This document shows positions 8,658 to 16,951 of a stretch of 64,000 nucleotides of DNA, piece after piece (positions within the stretch are counted from its first letter, which is position 1; the number at the start of each line of letters is the position of its first letter). Below the pieces are notes generated by a model. That model worked only from the letters and a program-made list of their open reading frames with translations, was not told where the DNA came from and searched no databases. The position numbers and the translations under genes are program-made. Source of the stretch: Hymenobacter pini (GTDB taxonomy: Bacteria; Bacteroidota; Bacteroidia; Cytophagales; Hymenobacteraceae); the NCBI RefSeq assembly GCF_020421205.1, contig NZ_JAIZZH010000003.1, positions 959,216 through 1,023,215 of the forward strand, given 5' to 3'.

Positions 8658-9134
8658 CTACTTCTCGGTGGCGGGTACTTTACGGCTGCCCTGGCCGGCA
8701 AACCGCTGGCTCAGGTCGTCGTAGGCAGTTTGCGCGCCGGGCTGCTTGTTCTTGGCCAGAAACTTAATGTTGTTGTAGATGGTAAGTGAGTGGCCGTAGG
8801 CCTCGGAGCCGGCCGTCATCATGGTGCTGTCCACGTCGAGGGCCAGCTGCTCCAGCTGCTGGTGCAGGGGCGTGAGGGCCGTGAGGGCGGCCACGTCCTG
8901 CTGCATCTCGCTGAACTCCACGAACGGGGGCACGAAGGCAGGGGTGTTGGTGGCATAGTCGGCGGTTTTCTGCACGAAGGCCACGGTTTTGTCGGCCATG
9001 CGCAGCATGGTTTTGCGCTCCTCGGGCGTGAGCGAGACGAGGTAGGGTGCCAGAGCGGTTTTGATGGCGTCGAGGTGCTGCTGCACTTGGGCGAGGGTGG
9101 CGGCCGGAATATCGGCCGAGAACTGGTTGGGCAT
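8658..9134 (-). CDS. Hypothetical helical protein
   Basis: A 158-residue protein read from the ATG at 9134 (MPNQFSADIP). Longer in-frame readings exist upstream, but they pass through low-similarity Pro/Arg-rich sequence. It has no signal peptide or membrane span and looks all-helical and moderately acidic, with the segments TPEERKTMLRMADKTVAFVQ and LTPLHQQLEQLALDVD. I do not recognise a named family beyond uncharacterised Bacteroidota proteins of this kind. It ends against the duplicated terminator and is divergent from the alcohol dehydrogenase gene. Confidence 0.65.
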   Translation of the reverse strand: MPNQFSADIPAATLAQVQQHLDAIKTALAPYLVSLTPEERKTMLRMADKTVAFVQKTADYATNTPAFVPPFVEFSEMQQDVAALTALTPLHQQLEQLALDVDSTMMTAGSEAYGHSLTIYNNIKFLAKNKQPGAQTAYDDLSQRFAGQGSRKVPATEK

Positions 9135-9359
9135 GATAGGATGGGATAAAAGGGGGTAAAGGAAAACGCGCGGCAATAGATGCGTTTCGGGCAGTAGCGG
9201 ATAAGCAGAACAGTACGGTAAGATGCTCAATTGGGCTACGCCGCGCAAGCCCCGGCCTGGGCGGGAATGCCAATACTTTGTATGTATGTACAACAACGCC
9301 TCCGTTAAGGGGCGCGTACTGTGAAGCACTATCCTAACTTCACAACCACCCCCACCTGC

Positions 9360-10436
9360 ATGGAAACTATCAAAGCCAAAGGCTACGGCGCAACGGGCTC
9401 TATCTTCAATGGCCTATCGGAAATGGAGATTGAGCGCAAAGCACCGGCCGAGGACGAAGTACAGATTGACATTCTATACTGCGGCGTTTGCCACTCCGAC
9501 CTGCACCAAGTGAAGAACGACTGGGGCAACACGCTGTACCCCTGCGTACCGGGCCACGAGGTGGTAGGCCGCGTGGTGCGGGCGGGTTCCGCCGTGAGCA
9601 AATTCAAGGTCGGCGACCTAGTGGGCGTAGGCTGCATGGTGGATTCCTGCGGCAGTTGCGAGCCGTGCCAGCACCATGAAGAGAACTACTGCGAAGGCCC
9701 CGTTAGCTTCACGGCCACCTACAACGGCTACATGAAACCCGATGGCAGCGGCTTCAACACCTACGGCGGCTACTCCACTACCATTGTGGTGAAAGAGAGC
9801 TTCGTGCTGCGCATCCCCGAAAACCTGGATGTGAAAGCCGTGGCCCCTATTCTGTGCGCGGGCATCACCACCTACTCACCTCTTAAGAACTGGAATGTGA
9901 AAGAGGGCACCAAAGTAGGCATTGCCGGCCTGGGCGGGCTGGGCCATATGGCTGTGAAGCTGGCCAAAGCCCTAGGCGCGGAAGTAACCGTGCTAACCAC
10001 CAACAAAGACAAGCAGGCCGAAGCCGTGCAGCTAGGGGCCAGCCACGTGGTCCTCACCACCGACGCCAAGCAGCTGGAAGCCCACGCCCTCAGTCTGGAT
10101 TTCATCCTAGTAACCATCCCCGACGCTTTCGAGCTGAATGACTACGTGCCCCTGCTCCGCCGCGACGGGGCGCTGGTAACGGTGGGCTTGCTGGGCGAGT
10201 ACAAAAAGGCCCTCAACAACATGGAAGTGGCGTTGCACCGCCGCTCCATTGCGGGCTCCCTCATCGGGGGTATTCAGGAAACCCAGGAAGTGCTGGATTT
10301 CTGCGCCAAGCACAACATTCTGCCCGAGGTGGAAATGATTCGGATGCAGGACATCAACAAGGCCTTCGACAAGCTGAAAGACGAGCAGGTACGCTTCCGC
10401 TACGTCATCGACATGGCCTCGCTGAAGGAAGAATAG
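9360..10436 (+). CDS. Zinc-dependent alcohol dehydrogenase, NAD(P)-dependent (YahK/CAD-like)
   Basis: A 358-residue medium-chain dehydrogenase/reductase that interconverts alcohols and aldehydes with NAD(P). The catalytic zinc ligands are visible in CGVCHSDLHQ and PGHEVVGRV, and the structural zinc cysteines in GCMVDSCGSCEPCQHHEENYC. The Rossmann glycine motif is GLGGLGHMAVKLAKALGA. The arrangement and length fit the cinnamyl-alcohol/YahK subgroup. The ATG at 9360 (METIKAKGYGA) is preferred to an in-frame GTG at 9321 because family similarity begins there. It is monocistronic, closed by the terminator at 10455-10492. Substrate cannot be read from the sequence. Cytoplasmic. Confidence 0.9.
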   Translation: METIKAKGYGATGSIFNGLSEMEIERKAPAEDEVQIDILYCGVCHSDLHQVKNDWGNTLYPCVPGHEVVGRVVRAGSAVSKFKVGDLVGVGCMVDSCGSCEPCQHHEENYCEGPVSFTATYNGYMKPDGSGFNTYGGYSTTIVVKESFVLRIPENLDVKAVAPILCAGITTYSPLKNWNVKEGTKVGIAGLGGLGHMAVKLAKALGAEVTVLTTNKDKQAEAVQLGASHVVLTTDAKQLEAHALSLDFILVTIPDAFELNDYVPLLRRDGALVTVGLLGEYKKALNNMEVALHRRSIAGSLIGGIQETQEVLDFCAKHNILPEVEMIRMQDINKAFDKLKDEQVRFRYVIDMASLKEE

Positions 10437-10454
10437 GCTGAACGGGCTACAATC

Positions 10455-10492
10455 AAAAAGCCCCCGGTACACGTTGCACCGGGGGCTTTTTT
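10455..10492 (+). terminator. Strong rho-independent terminator (twin A)
   Basis: AAAAAGCCCCCGGT (10455-10468) pairs with ACCGGGGGCTTTTTT (10478-10492). It lies 18 bases after the dehydrogenase stop and is nearly identical to the terminator at 11332-11367 on the other side of the GAF gene. Confidence 0.85.
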
Positions 10493-10574
10493 GTGCGCCG
10501 TAAATACCTCTACTCAGCCTCGCTGCTGCGGCCTACGCTTGTGCTTTACCAATTGGAAAGCCGTAGTTTTGCGG

Positions 10575-11306
10575 ATGCAGTTTACTTCCCTGATTCCCGA
10601 TGACGACGCGCAGCGTCTGCAAGGGCTGGCGCCTTACCAAGTATTGGGCAGCGCCCCCGACGCCGTGTTTGATGAGCTGGTGCGCCTGACGGCCAAGCTA
10701 TTCGGGGTGCCCATTGCGCTAGTGTCGCTGGTGGAGAAGGACACCGTCTGGTTTAAGGCCAACTTCGGGCTGGCCGGCACCGAGCGGGTGGCTCGCAACG
10801 AGAGCATCTGCTCCCTGGCCATTCTGCAACAGGAGGTAACCATGTACCAGGATTTGCAGCATGAGCCCTGCGAGCTGGTAGACCCCACAGTAGCCGAGGC
10901 CCTGCACCTGCGCTTTTACGCCGGCACGCCCCTGCACACCACCGAGGGTGTACCCGTGGGGGCCCTGTGCGTGATGGACCGCAAGCCCCGCCAGCTCTCC
11001 GCCCAGGAGCAGCTTCGCCTCCAGAAGCTGGCCGACGTGGTGATGCAGCTGCTGGATTTGCGCCTGCTGCTCAAAGCCAAGCAGCCCGCCAACGCCAGCG
11101 CCATCTGGCTGCAGCTCTACCAGCACCTCGACCAGTCACTGACCCGCCTGGATACCCTTTCGGAGCTGCTGCAGTGGGAGACGGACGCGGCTTCGGTTTC
11201 GGCCCTGGAATACCAGCAATCCATTGCGGAGGAAGCGGATTTCGTGGCCGACACGCTCACCAAGCAAATTGAGCTGGCCCTAAAACGCGTGGAGCGGCTG
11301 GCGTAA
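10575..11306 (+). CDS. GAF-domain sensor protein
   Basis: A 243-residue cytoplasmic protein. Residues about 15-160 form a GAF domain: APDAVFDELVRLTAKLFGVPIALVSLV, then DTVWFKANFGL, ESICSLAIL, FYAGTPLHT and PVGALCVMDRKPRQLS. This is the subtype often found in front of diguanylate cyclases and histidine kinases. Here nothing catalytic follows; the C-terminal 80 residues are helical (coiled-coil-like: LDQSLTRLDTLSELL, ADFVADTLTKQIELALKRVERL). It may therefore pass a ligand or redox signal to a partner. The start at the ATG 10575 fits the first helix. It is isolated between twin terminators with no neighbouring kinase. Confidence 0.8.
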   Translation: MQFTSLIPDDDAQRLQGLAPYQVLGSAPDAVFDELVRLTAKLFGVPIALVSLVEKDTVWFKANFGLAGTERVARNESICSLAILQQEVTMYQDLQHEPCELVDPTVAEALHLRFYAGTPLHTTEGVPVGALCVMDRKPRQLSAQEQLRLQKLADVVMQLLDLRLLLKAKQPANASAIWLQLYQHLDQSLTRLDTLSELLQWETDAASVSALEYQQSIAEEADFVADTLTKQIELALKRVERLA

Positions 11307-11331
11307 GCCGCTACGCTACTGCGTGCCATAC

Positions 11332-11367
11332 AAAAGCCCCCGGTGCAACACGCACCGGGGGCTTTTT
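11332..11367 (+). terminator. Strong rho-independent terminator (twin B)
   Basis: AAAAGCCCCCGGTGC (11332-11346), a 5-base loop, then GCACCGGGGGCTTTTT. It closes the GAF gene and is close in sequence to the terminator at 10455. Confidence 0.85.
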
Positions 11368-11399
11368 GGTAATCGGGCCGTTATCGGGGGTGGCTTCCG

Positions 11400-12527
11400 C
11401 TACTTGCTCACCGTCTTCTTCAGAAACTTGCGCGGGGGCACAATAAACAGCTCCACCGAGGCGTAAGGCGCGCCGGCCAGCTTGGAGTCGATGATTTTGG
11501 TCCGGTCGTTATTGGTGCGGTCAAAGGCGTCGAAGGCGTAGTTGTAGCGGTAGCCGCCCTCCAGCCCGAACCAGAGGAAATCATAGATTTCCCGCTCCCA
11601 GCGGCCCCGGAACTTCACTTCGGTTTCGCGCAGCTCCAGGGTATTCAGGGCAATATTATCGGCGCGGCGTAGAGGCTGCCGCAGCTTGATGATGTAGTTG
11701 AAGCCATCCACGGAGTACCCGGCGAAGAACAGGGACTTGGGCGAGGCGTTATAGCGCGCCGTAATCCGGGCCGGGAATAGCGCCTCTACGCCCCAGCGGT
11801 TGTTGAAGGTGCGGTTGTACAGCACCGCCGGGTAAATGCTCTGCCGCCCAAAGGTGTAGCCCAATTGCAGGCCCACGCCCCAGGAAAACGTGGGGCTGCG
11901 CTTCCAGCCATACAGAAACTCGGAGGACACGCGCAGGTAGTCGCTCACGTTTACGCCCTGCGAGGTGTAGTCGCCGCTCAGCTCGCCCTTCACCCGGAAG
12001 ATGTACCAGTTCACGGCATTCACCGGCCGGATAATGGCCAGCTGGGCCCCCAGCGTTTTGAGGCCCTTGTTCTCGATGTTGTCGTAGAGCTCGTAGCCGG
12101 TGGGGTACTGCTTGAATTTGAACTCCTCCCGCTCGTAGTTGATGCCCAGCAGCATTTTTAGGTGCGGGCGGTTCCAGAACGGGATGTAGCCCTTAATCAC
12201 CAGCCGGGCATTCTTCTCCGCATCCGACTTGTAGTCCTGCAACCCCACGGCCTGCCCATCGGAGGTAACCCCGAAGCGGGGCATGCGCTCATAGTGGAAA
12301 ATCAGGCCTTTGCTGGGGCCCATGCCCACCACGGAAGGCGTGGCAAACTCCTGGTCGCGGCCTACCTGGTCGGCGGCCACGGTATCGGAGGCGGGCGGGG
12401 CCGGCGGCGGGTACACGGGCGGGGAAGTGGGCGTTACCTGGGCCTGGGCCGCGGCAGCCGTCAGCACGCAGAAACCAAGAGCAAATGGCCGGGCGACGCG
12501 CCCAATCAGCGTCGAAGATAGGGGCAT
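11400..12527 (-). CDS. DUF6268-like outer-membrane protein
   Basis: A 375-residue protein with an N-terminal signal peptide (FALGFCVLTAAAAQAQ) and a Pro-rich linker (SPPVYPPPAPPAS). Then comes a series of alternating amphipathic strands such as NWYIFRVKGELSGDY, FSWGVGLQLGYTFG and FWFGLEGGYRYNYAF, typical of an outer-membrane beta barrel. The overall pattern resembles the DUF6268 family. It ends in a basic tail (PPRKFLKKTVSK) rather than the usual aromatic last residue, which is slightly unusual for a barrel. It is transcribed leftward downstream of the large phosphoesterase fusion, 157 bases away across a heptad repeat. Function unknown; possibly a channel or structural protein. Confidence 0.65.
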   Translation of the reverse strand: MPLSSTLIGRVARPFALGFCVLTAAAAQAQVTPTSPPVYPPPAPPASDTVAADQVGRDQEFATPSVVGMGPSKGLIFHYERMPRFGVTSDGQAVGLQDYKSDAEKNARLVIKGYIPFWNRPHLKMLLGINYEREEFKFKQYPTGYELYDNIENKGLKTLGAQLAIIRPVNAVNWYIFRVKGELSGDYTSQGVNVSDYLRVSSEFLYGWKRSPTFSWGVGLQLGYTFGRQSIYPAVLYNRTFNNRWGVEALFPARITARYNASPKSLFFAGYSVDGFNYIIKLRQPLRRADNIALNTLELRETEVKFRGRWEREIYDFLWFGLEGGYRYNYAFDAFDRTNNDRTKIIDSKLAGAPYASVELFIVPPRKFLKKTVSK

Positions 12528-12610
12528 AGAAGAGAGTAAGAGGGGGTAAAAACGACGAAAAGACGTCAGGCTAGCCTTAACGTCTTTTCGCGAAAAAGGA
12601 TAAGATTTTA

Positions 12611-12680
12611 ATTGTCAGTTGTTCGTTGCTCGTTGTTAGTTCTTGCGGTACCTGACAACTGACAACTAGCAACTGACAAC
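12611..12680. repeat. GTTGNNN heptad arrays, inverted pair
   Basis: Units of the GTTGNNN type run at 12611-12641 (ATTGTCA, GTTGTTC and so on) and the complementary TGACAAC-like units at 12653-12680. The two face each other across about 11 bases and can form a hairpin. The second array ends 4 bases before the stop codon of the phosphoesterase fusion, so in the leftward direction the hairpin lies immediately after that gene. Confidence 0.8.
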
Positions 12681-12684
12681 TATC

Positions 12685-15600
12685 CTAAAACAGGAAGTCG
12701 AAGCCAACGAAGACCAGCTTCTCCTCGCCTACTGAGTAGGTAGCGTTGATGACGGCCTGCTTCAGCACATCTACCCACACGCCACCGCCCACGGCGGTGT
12801 GGAAGGCATCGAGGCCTTTCTGGGTGTCGCGGGAGGTGTACACGCGGGCGGCATCGGCCAGGCCCAGGATGCCGAACTTGCCGGGTACCACGTAGGCGTT
12901 GAAGCTGAACAGCTGAATACGCACCTCCGCGTTACCATATACCGAGCTGCGGCCGGCGTAGCGGGTGCGGCGGTAGCCGCGCAGGTTGGTAGTGCCGCCC
13001 AGCGTGTTGGCCTGGAAGAAGCGGTAGTCGCCCAGGTTACGGTTGGCCCCAATACGGCCGGCCCAGGTGAGCTGGAAGGGGAAGTTGGGCGAGAGGTACG
13101 CCCGGAATTCGGTAGCCAGACGAGCGTAGTCCAGCTTTTCACCGTTGAGCTGGTGGTTGTACTCCACCGAGTTGTACCAGCGCAGGCCAATGCGAGGGTT
13201 TTTAGGCGAGCTGGCCGCATCCAGGTTCAGATAGGCCTTGCCGCCTATGTAGCGGTTCATCCCAAAATCGGAAGCCCGGATGCCAGCGGCGGCCGTTCCA
13301 TCCTGGCCGCTGCCATCAGGGTTGAGGCCGGCAGCAATTTCGCTGCCAATCTGCGCCCGGTCGATGCGCCACTGGTCGTATTGGGGGCCAAAGCCAAACT
13401 TCAGGAAGCTGAACAGGTCCTTTTCCAGCATGGGTGCCACGTACAGCCGCGAGAAGCGGATGCGGTACGTATCGTTGATGTCACGGGCACGCACGCGGCC
13501 ATCATCATCACCGGCCAGCTTGTTCTGGGTGTCGTTGCCCAGGCCGAAGAAGTTGTACAATAGCTGCGGGCCGTAGAGTTGAGCGTTGAGGCGCAGGTCC
13601 GTTTTGCCGAACACATCCACGAAGTGGCCCAGGTAGCGCACGTTGTAAGCGCTTTGGGAAGGCGAGTAGTTAGCCGCCAGGCTCTGCTCGGTGGCGTAGG
13701 GCGACTTGCGGAAACCGTAGGTGCGGTACACTGCCCCGCCACCCACAAATATCCGGTCGTCCACGTTGTAGCCGAAGTAGGCCGTGGGGCCGAAGTAGTT
13801 CAGGGTGTAGTCCTTGCGGTCGGTGCGGGTGTGCACGTCGTAGCGGCTCACGTCAATACCGGGCTCCAGGCGCAGGCGGGCGTCCTTACCAGGCACAATC
13901 ACATTGCCGGTATCGGCATCGTACACGTGCAGCTTGTGGCGGAACCCGGCCACGTTGGAGCGGTCCACGATGGAGTCCCGGTCGAGGCCGCCGATGATGC
14001 GCACCAGCGGGCCGTTCTTCACGTCGCCTTTCACCTCGTACTGGTCTTCGCCGGCAAAGCCGTAGAGGCGCAGCTCCTTGGTTACTTTGTTATCGAACGT
14101 GCGGTTGAAGAGCATCTTGGTGAGCTCCCCTTCCTTATTGATTTTTTGGACCGTTACGCGGGTTTTGTTGTCGGGCAGGCGCTCCACTACAAACCGCTCC
14201 CGCTTTTTGGAGCCCTTCACCTCCGTTACGCGGCTGAGCACCTCGTAGTAGTCGGCGGCCACCTGGGGCAGCAACTCGCGGCGGCTTTTCAGCTTGGCAA
14301 TGATTTCGGGCCCGTGCAGGTCATAAATCTGCTTGGGCCACCGCTCACGGAAGGCTTTTTCAATTACCTCGTCCGTAAGGCTGGCTTTCAGCTCTTCGGC
14401 TTGCTTCACCCACTGCTCCTTGGTTACGGAGGCCAGGTACACCCGGTCGTTGCTGAGGGCGGTCAGGTTCAGGCCCTTCCAGTCGGCGTAATCCTTGCCG
14501 AAGTTCTGGAAGTTGCGGATGGCCCACTTGCGGGAGGCTAGGTACGGGAACAGCCCGTCGCCTTTGAAGAAGGCAATGTCCCGGTCCTCGGGCACGGCCG
14601 TGAACTTCCGGTCCCCATCCTTATCCTTTTTCTCAGCCCAGCGCCACTGGTCCTCGTGCCGGTCCCAGTCGCCAATCCACATATCGAAAAGGCGGGAACG
14701 GGCAAAGGCTTTTTCGTTGACGCGGTTGTCGTTGTCGTCGGTAATGCGCTCAAACACCTTGTCGGTGCCCACCAGGTTTTTGGCGTTGCCCAGGCTTTCC
14801 ACGTTGCTCTGGTCGTCCTTGGCATCTTCCTCAATAGCACCCGGCGTGTTGCCAAACCGCTCCAGGTACTGGCCCAGCAGGGGGTCCTGCGGAATGTAGC
14901 GCAGTTCGGGGTTGGTATGCAGAATCTGGGCCGCGTCGGCCAGGGGCGGAATTACGATGGAGTTGTACGGGTGCTGGGCCGAAATCTGGTCCTGCAGAAT
15001 ATCGGCCGCCGCCCCGGTGCGCAGGGCCTCGGGCAGTACCGCCGAGGGGTCTTTGTTGAGGCTGCGGATGGTGAAGTTGCGGCCTTCCTCGTTGCGCACT
15101 TTCAGCGAGGCCGTTTGCTTGCCGCCGCCAATCTTATAGGGCGTGAGGCCGCCCTTTTCAGTGGCCAGGTCCAGCACCGGAAACTTCACCGGCGTGGCCC
15201 ACTCCTTGCGGTAATGCTCCCCGAACAGGAACTTGTGGAACTTGCCTTTGTCGTCGTAAGCCGGGTTAACGGCTACCGTCACGGTGGAGTCGCGGAAGTT
15301 GGGGCGGGGGCCGGTGGCTTTGCCCGGGCCTTCGGCCACGGCATCCTGGCGGGCATACATGGGTGTGCGGTACACCAAGCGGCCGGTTTCGCCCACCCCG
15401 TTCGGAATGTAGAACTCCGTCCACACCTCCCCGTTGTCGTAGTAGTTCACCCGGGCAAAGCCCTTCTCCTTATCCGAGAACATAGCATCGCCACCCGAGC
15501 CGGGTTTCACGTGCTGGGTTTTGCAGCCCGAGCCGCTGACGATGTGGTTGAGGTTGCCTTCCTTGAAATACTGCAGGTTGTGCTCGTGGCCCGCGGCGTA

Positions 15601-16596
15601 CACCACGTTCGGGTACTTCTGGAAAATCTCCAGCAGCCCCTTCTTGTAGGCCTGGTACAGCGGGTGGGCAATATCCTGGCTTACCCCACCGTACTTGCGG
15701 GCAAACGGGTAGATGGAGCCAATGACCGGCAGCGGCACAAAGGCATACTTGTACACGATGCTGAGCGGGAAGAAATGGTCCCCCAGCGTGAAGTATCCGC
15801 CGTGAATACCATCCGAAAACAGCGGGTGGTGGGCCACCACCATAATGTTCTTGCCCGCGTTGCGCTGGATGATATCCTCCACCTGCGTGAAGAAGTCGGT
15901 TTCGTTGGCAATACCGCAGCCGCTGTTGGCCCCGTACGGCCGCTCACCGGTAGTCTGCAGAAACCACTGCGAGTTAATGGCAATAAGCACCAGGTCGTCC
16001 TGCAGGCGGATTTCTACCGGCCCGGGACAGGCGTCGCGGGGCAGGAAAAAGTCGCCGGTGTAGGGAAAAGCCGCCGAGTCGCTCTGCAGATAGCTTTCCA
16101 CGAAAAACTGCTCCCGGTTCACTTGGTCCACGGCCCCGCGCAGGCCCTGCTTCCAGTCGTGGTTGCCGGGAATCATGTACTTCTCGCCCTGGTAGTCGCG
16201 CAGTACCTTCAGCTGGTCGATAATGCGCTGCTCCGATACTTTCCGGTCGTAGGCCTTCTCCTCGGGCAGGCCGTACTCGTAGATGTTGTCGCCGAGGTAG
16301 ATGGTGGTGCTCTTGGCCCCGGCCGTCAGAATTTGCTTGCGCAGGTAGTTCAACGACGGTTCGCCGCCTTCGGCCTCGGGTGCCGGTTTGCCCACGTCGC
16401 CAATCAGGAACACGGTATAGCGGATATGGGTGCTATCCGGCGGGGTTTTCGACTCCCAGTTTTCGCCGCCCTTGCGGTAATTGGGGCGGGTGGGGTGGGG
16501 CGTTTGCACTTTCGCCTTTTGCTGGGCCTGAACCGCGGAAGTAGCGGCCCCGAGCAATGACAGCAGCAGGCAACACGACAGAAAATTTCTGCTCAT
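12685..16596 (-). CDS. Exported metallophosphoesterase / kinase-like / Omp85-type barrel fusion
   Basis: A 1303-residue protein read from the ATG at 16596. Residues 1-24 are a signal peptide. Residues about 58-400 are a calcineurin-like metallophosphoesterase with all core motifs: Asp67 (LIGDVGK), GDN 102-104, GNHD 144-147, HH 256-257 and GHEH 336-339. Residues about 930-1303 look like a BamA/surface-antigen barrel (FQLTWAGRIGANRNLGDY, TNLRGYRRTRYAGRSSVYGNAEVRIQ, final residues VGFDFLF). Between them, about 480-760, lies a segment resembling the atypical HipA/FAM20 kinase fold: glycine-rich GGGKQTASLKV near 490, TIRSLNKDPS near 510, DWDRH at 643-647 and EDRDIAF at 670-676. The first and last parts are clear; the middle assignment is inference. 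It probably sits in the outer membrane with the enzymatic part on the periplasmic or outer face. Confidence 0.85.
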   Translation of the reverse strand: MSRNFLSCCLLLSLLGAATSAVQAQQKAKVQTPHPTRPNYRKGGENWESKTPPDSTHIRYTVFLIGDVGKPAPEAEGGEPSLNYLRKQILTAGAKSTTIYLGDNIYEYGLPEEKAYDRKVSEQRIIDQLKVLRDYQGEKYMIPGNHDWKQGLRGAVDQVNREQFFVESYLQSDSAAFPYTGDFFLPRDACPGPVEIRLQDDLVLIAINSQWFLQTTGERPYGANSGCGIANETDFFTQVEDIIQRNAGKNIMVVAHHPLFSDGIHGGYFTLGDHFFPLSIVYKYAFVPLPVIGSIYPFARKYGGVSQDIAHPLYQAYKKGLLEIFQKYPNVVYAAGHEHNLQYFKEGNLNHIVSGSGCKTQHVKPGSGGDAMFSDKEKGFARVNYYDNGEVWTEFYIPNGVGETGRLVYRTPMYARQDAVAEGPGKATGPRPNFRDSTVTVAVNPAYDDKGKFHKFLFGEHYRKEWATPVKFPVLDLATEKGGLTPYKIGGGKQTASLKVRNEEGRNFTIRSLNKDPSAVLPEALRTGAAADILQDQISAQHPYNSIVIPPLADAAQILHTNPELRYIPQDPLLGQYLERFGNTPGAIEEDAKDDQSNVESLGNAKNLVGTDKVFERITDDNDNRVNEKAFARSRLFDMWIGDWDRHEDQWRWAEKKDKDGDRKFTAVPEDRDIAFFKGDGLFPYLASRKWAIRNFQNFGKDYADWKGLNLTALSNDRVYLASVTKEQWVKQAEELKASLTDEVIEKAFRERWPKQIYDLHGPEIIAKLKSRRELLPQVAADYYEVLSRVTEVKGSKKRERFVVERLPDNKTRVTVQKINKEGELTKMLFNRTFDNKVTKELRLYGFAGEDQYEVKGDVKNGPLVRIIGGLDRDSIVDRSNVAGFRHKLHVYDADTGNVIVPGKDARLRLEPGIDVSRYDVHTRTDRKDYTLNYFGPTAYFGYNVDDRIFVGGGAVYRTYGFRKSPYATEQSLAANYSPSQSAYNVRYLGHFVDVFGKTDLRLNAQLYGPQLLYNFFGLGNDTQNKLAGDDDGRVRARDINDTYRIRFSRLYVAPMLEKDLFSFLKFGFGPQYDQWRIDRAQIGSEIAAGLNPDGSGQDGTAAAGIRASDFGMNRYIGGKAYLNLDAASSPKNPRIGLRWYNSVEYNHQLNGEKLDYARLATEFRAYLSPNFPFQLTWAGRIGANRNLGDYRFFQANTLGGTTNLRGYRRTRYAGRSSVYGNAEVRIQLFSFNAYVVPGKFGILGLADAARVYTSRDTQKGLDAFHTAVGGGVWVDVLKQAVINATYSVGEEKLVFVGFDFLF

Positions 16597-16951
16597 ATAA
16601 CAGAGGGGAAAATAGCACGAAGGCAGGCGGGCCCGGCGCTCCGGCACCCGAAACCACATCAGCTGGCAGTACGATAAAAAGCCTGTAATGGCTAACTTTC
16701 CATAACTGCCACCGAGCCGTGCGCTGCCGTACGCAAATTGCCGGTGTACGGTTGGGCTAGTGGGGCACCGGTGCGGGCGGGGCCAAAGGTAACCGGGCAA
16801 TATTTTATCCCGGTAAGCCATGGTTTTCGACTTGCCACTCGTGCTTCGCCCGGCACTCGTACTCAAAACGCTTTACACAACAACCCGACGCCTGAAAACG
16901 CGTTGTAAGCGGCACAGCCCGTTGCTGCCATCTTTCCGTTTCTCTACCCTG

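Noticed and set aside
9321..9359. GTG start for the alcohol dehydrogenase
   Set aside because: The extra 13 residues are Thr/Pro-rich and outside the family; the ATG at 9360 starts METIKAKGYGA as usual.
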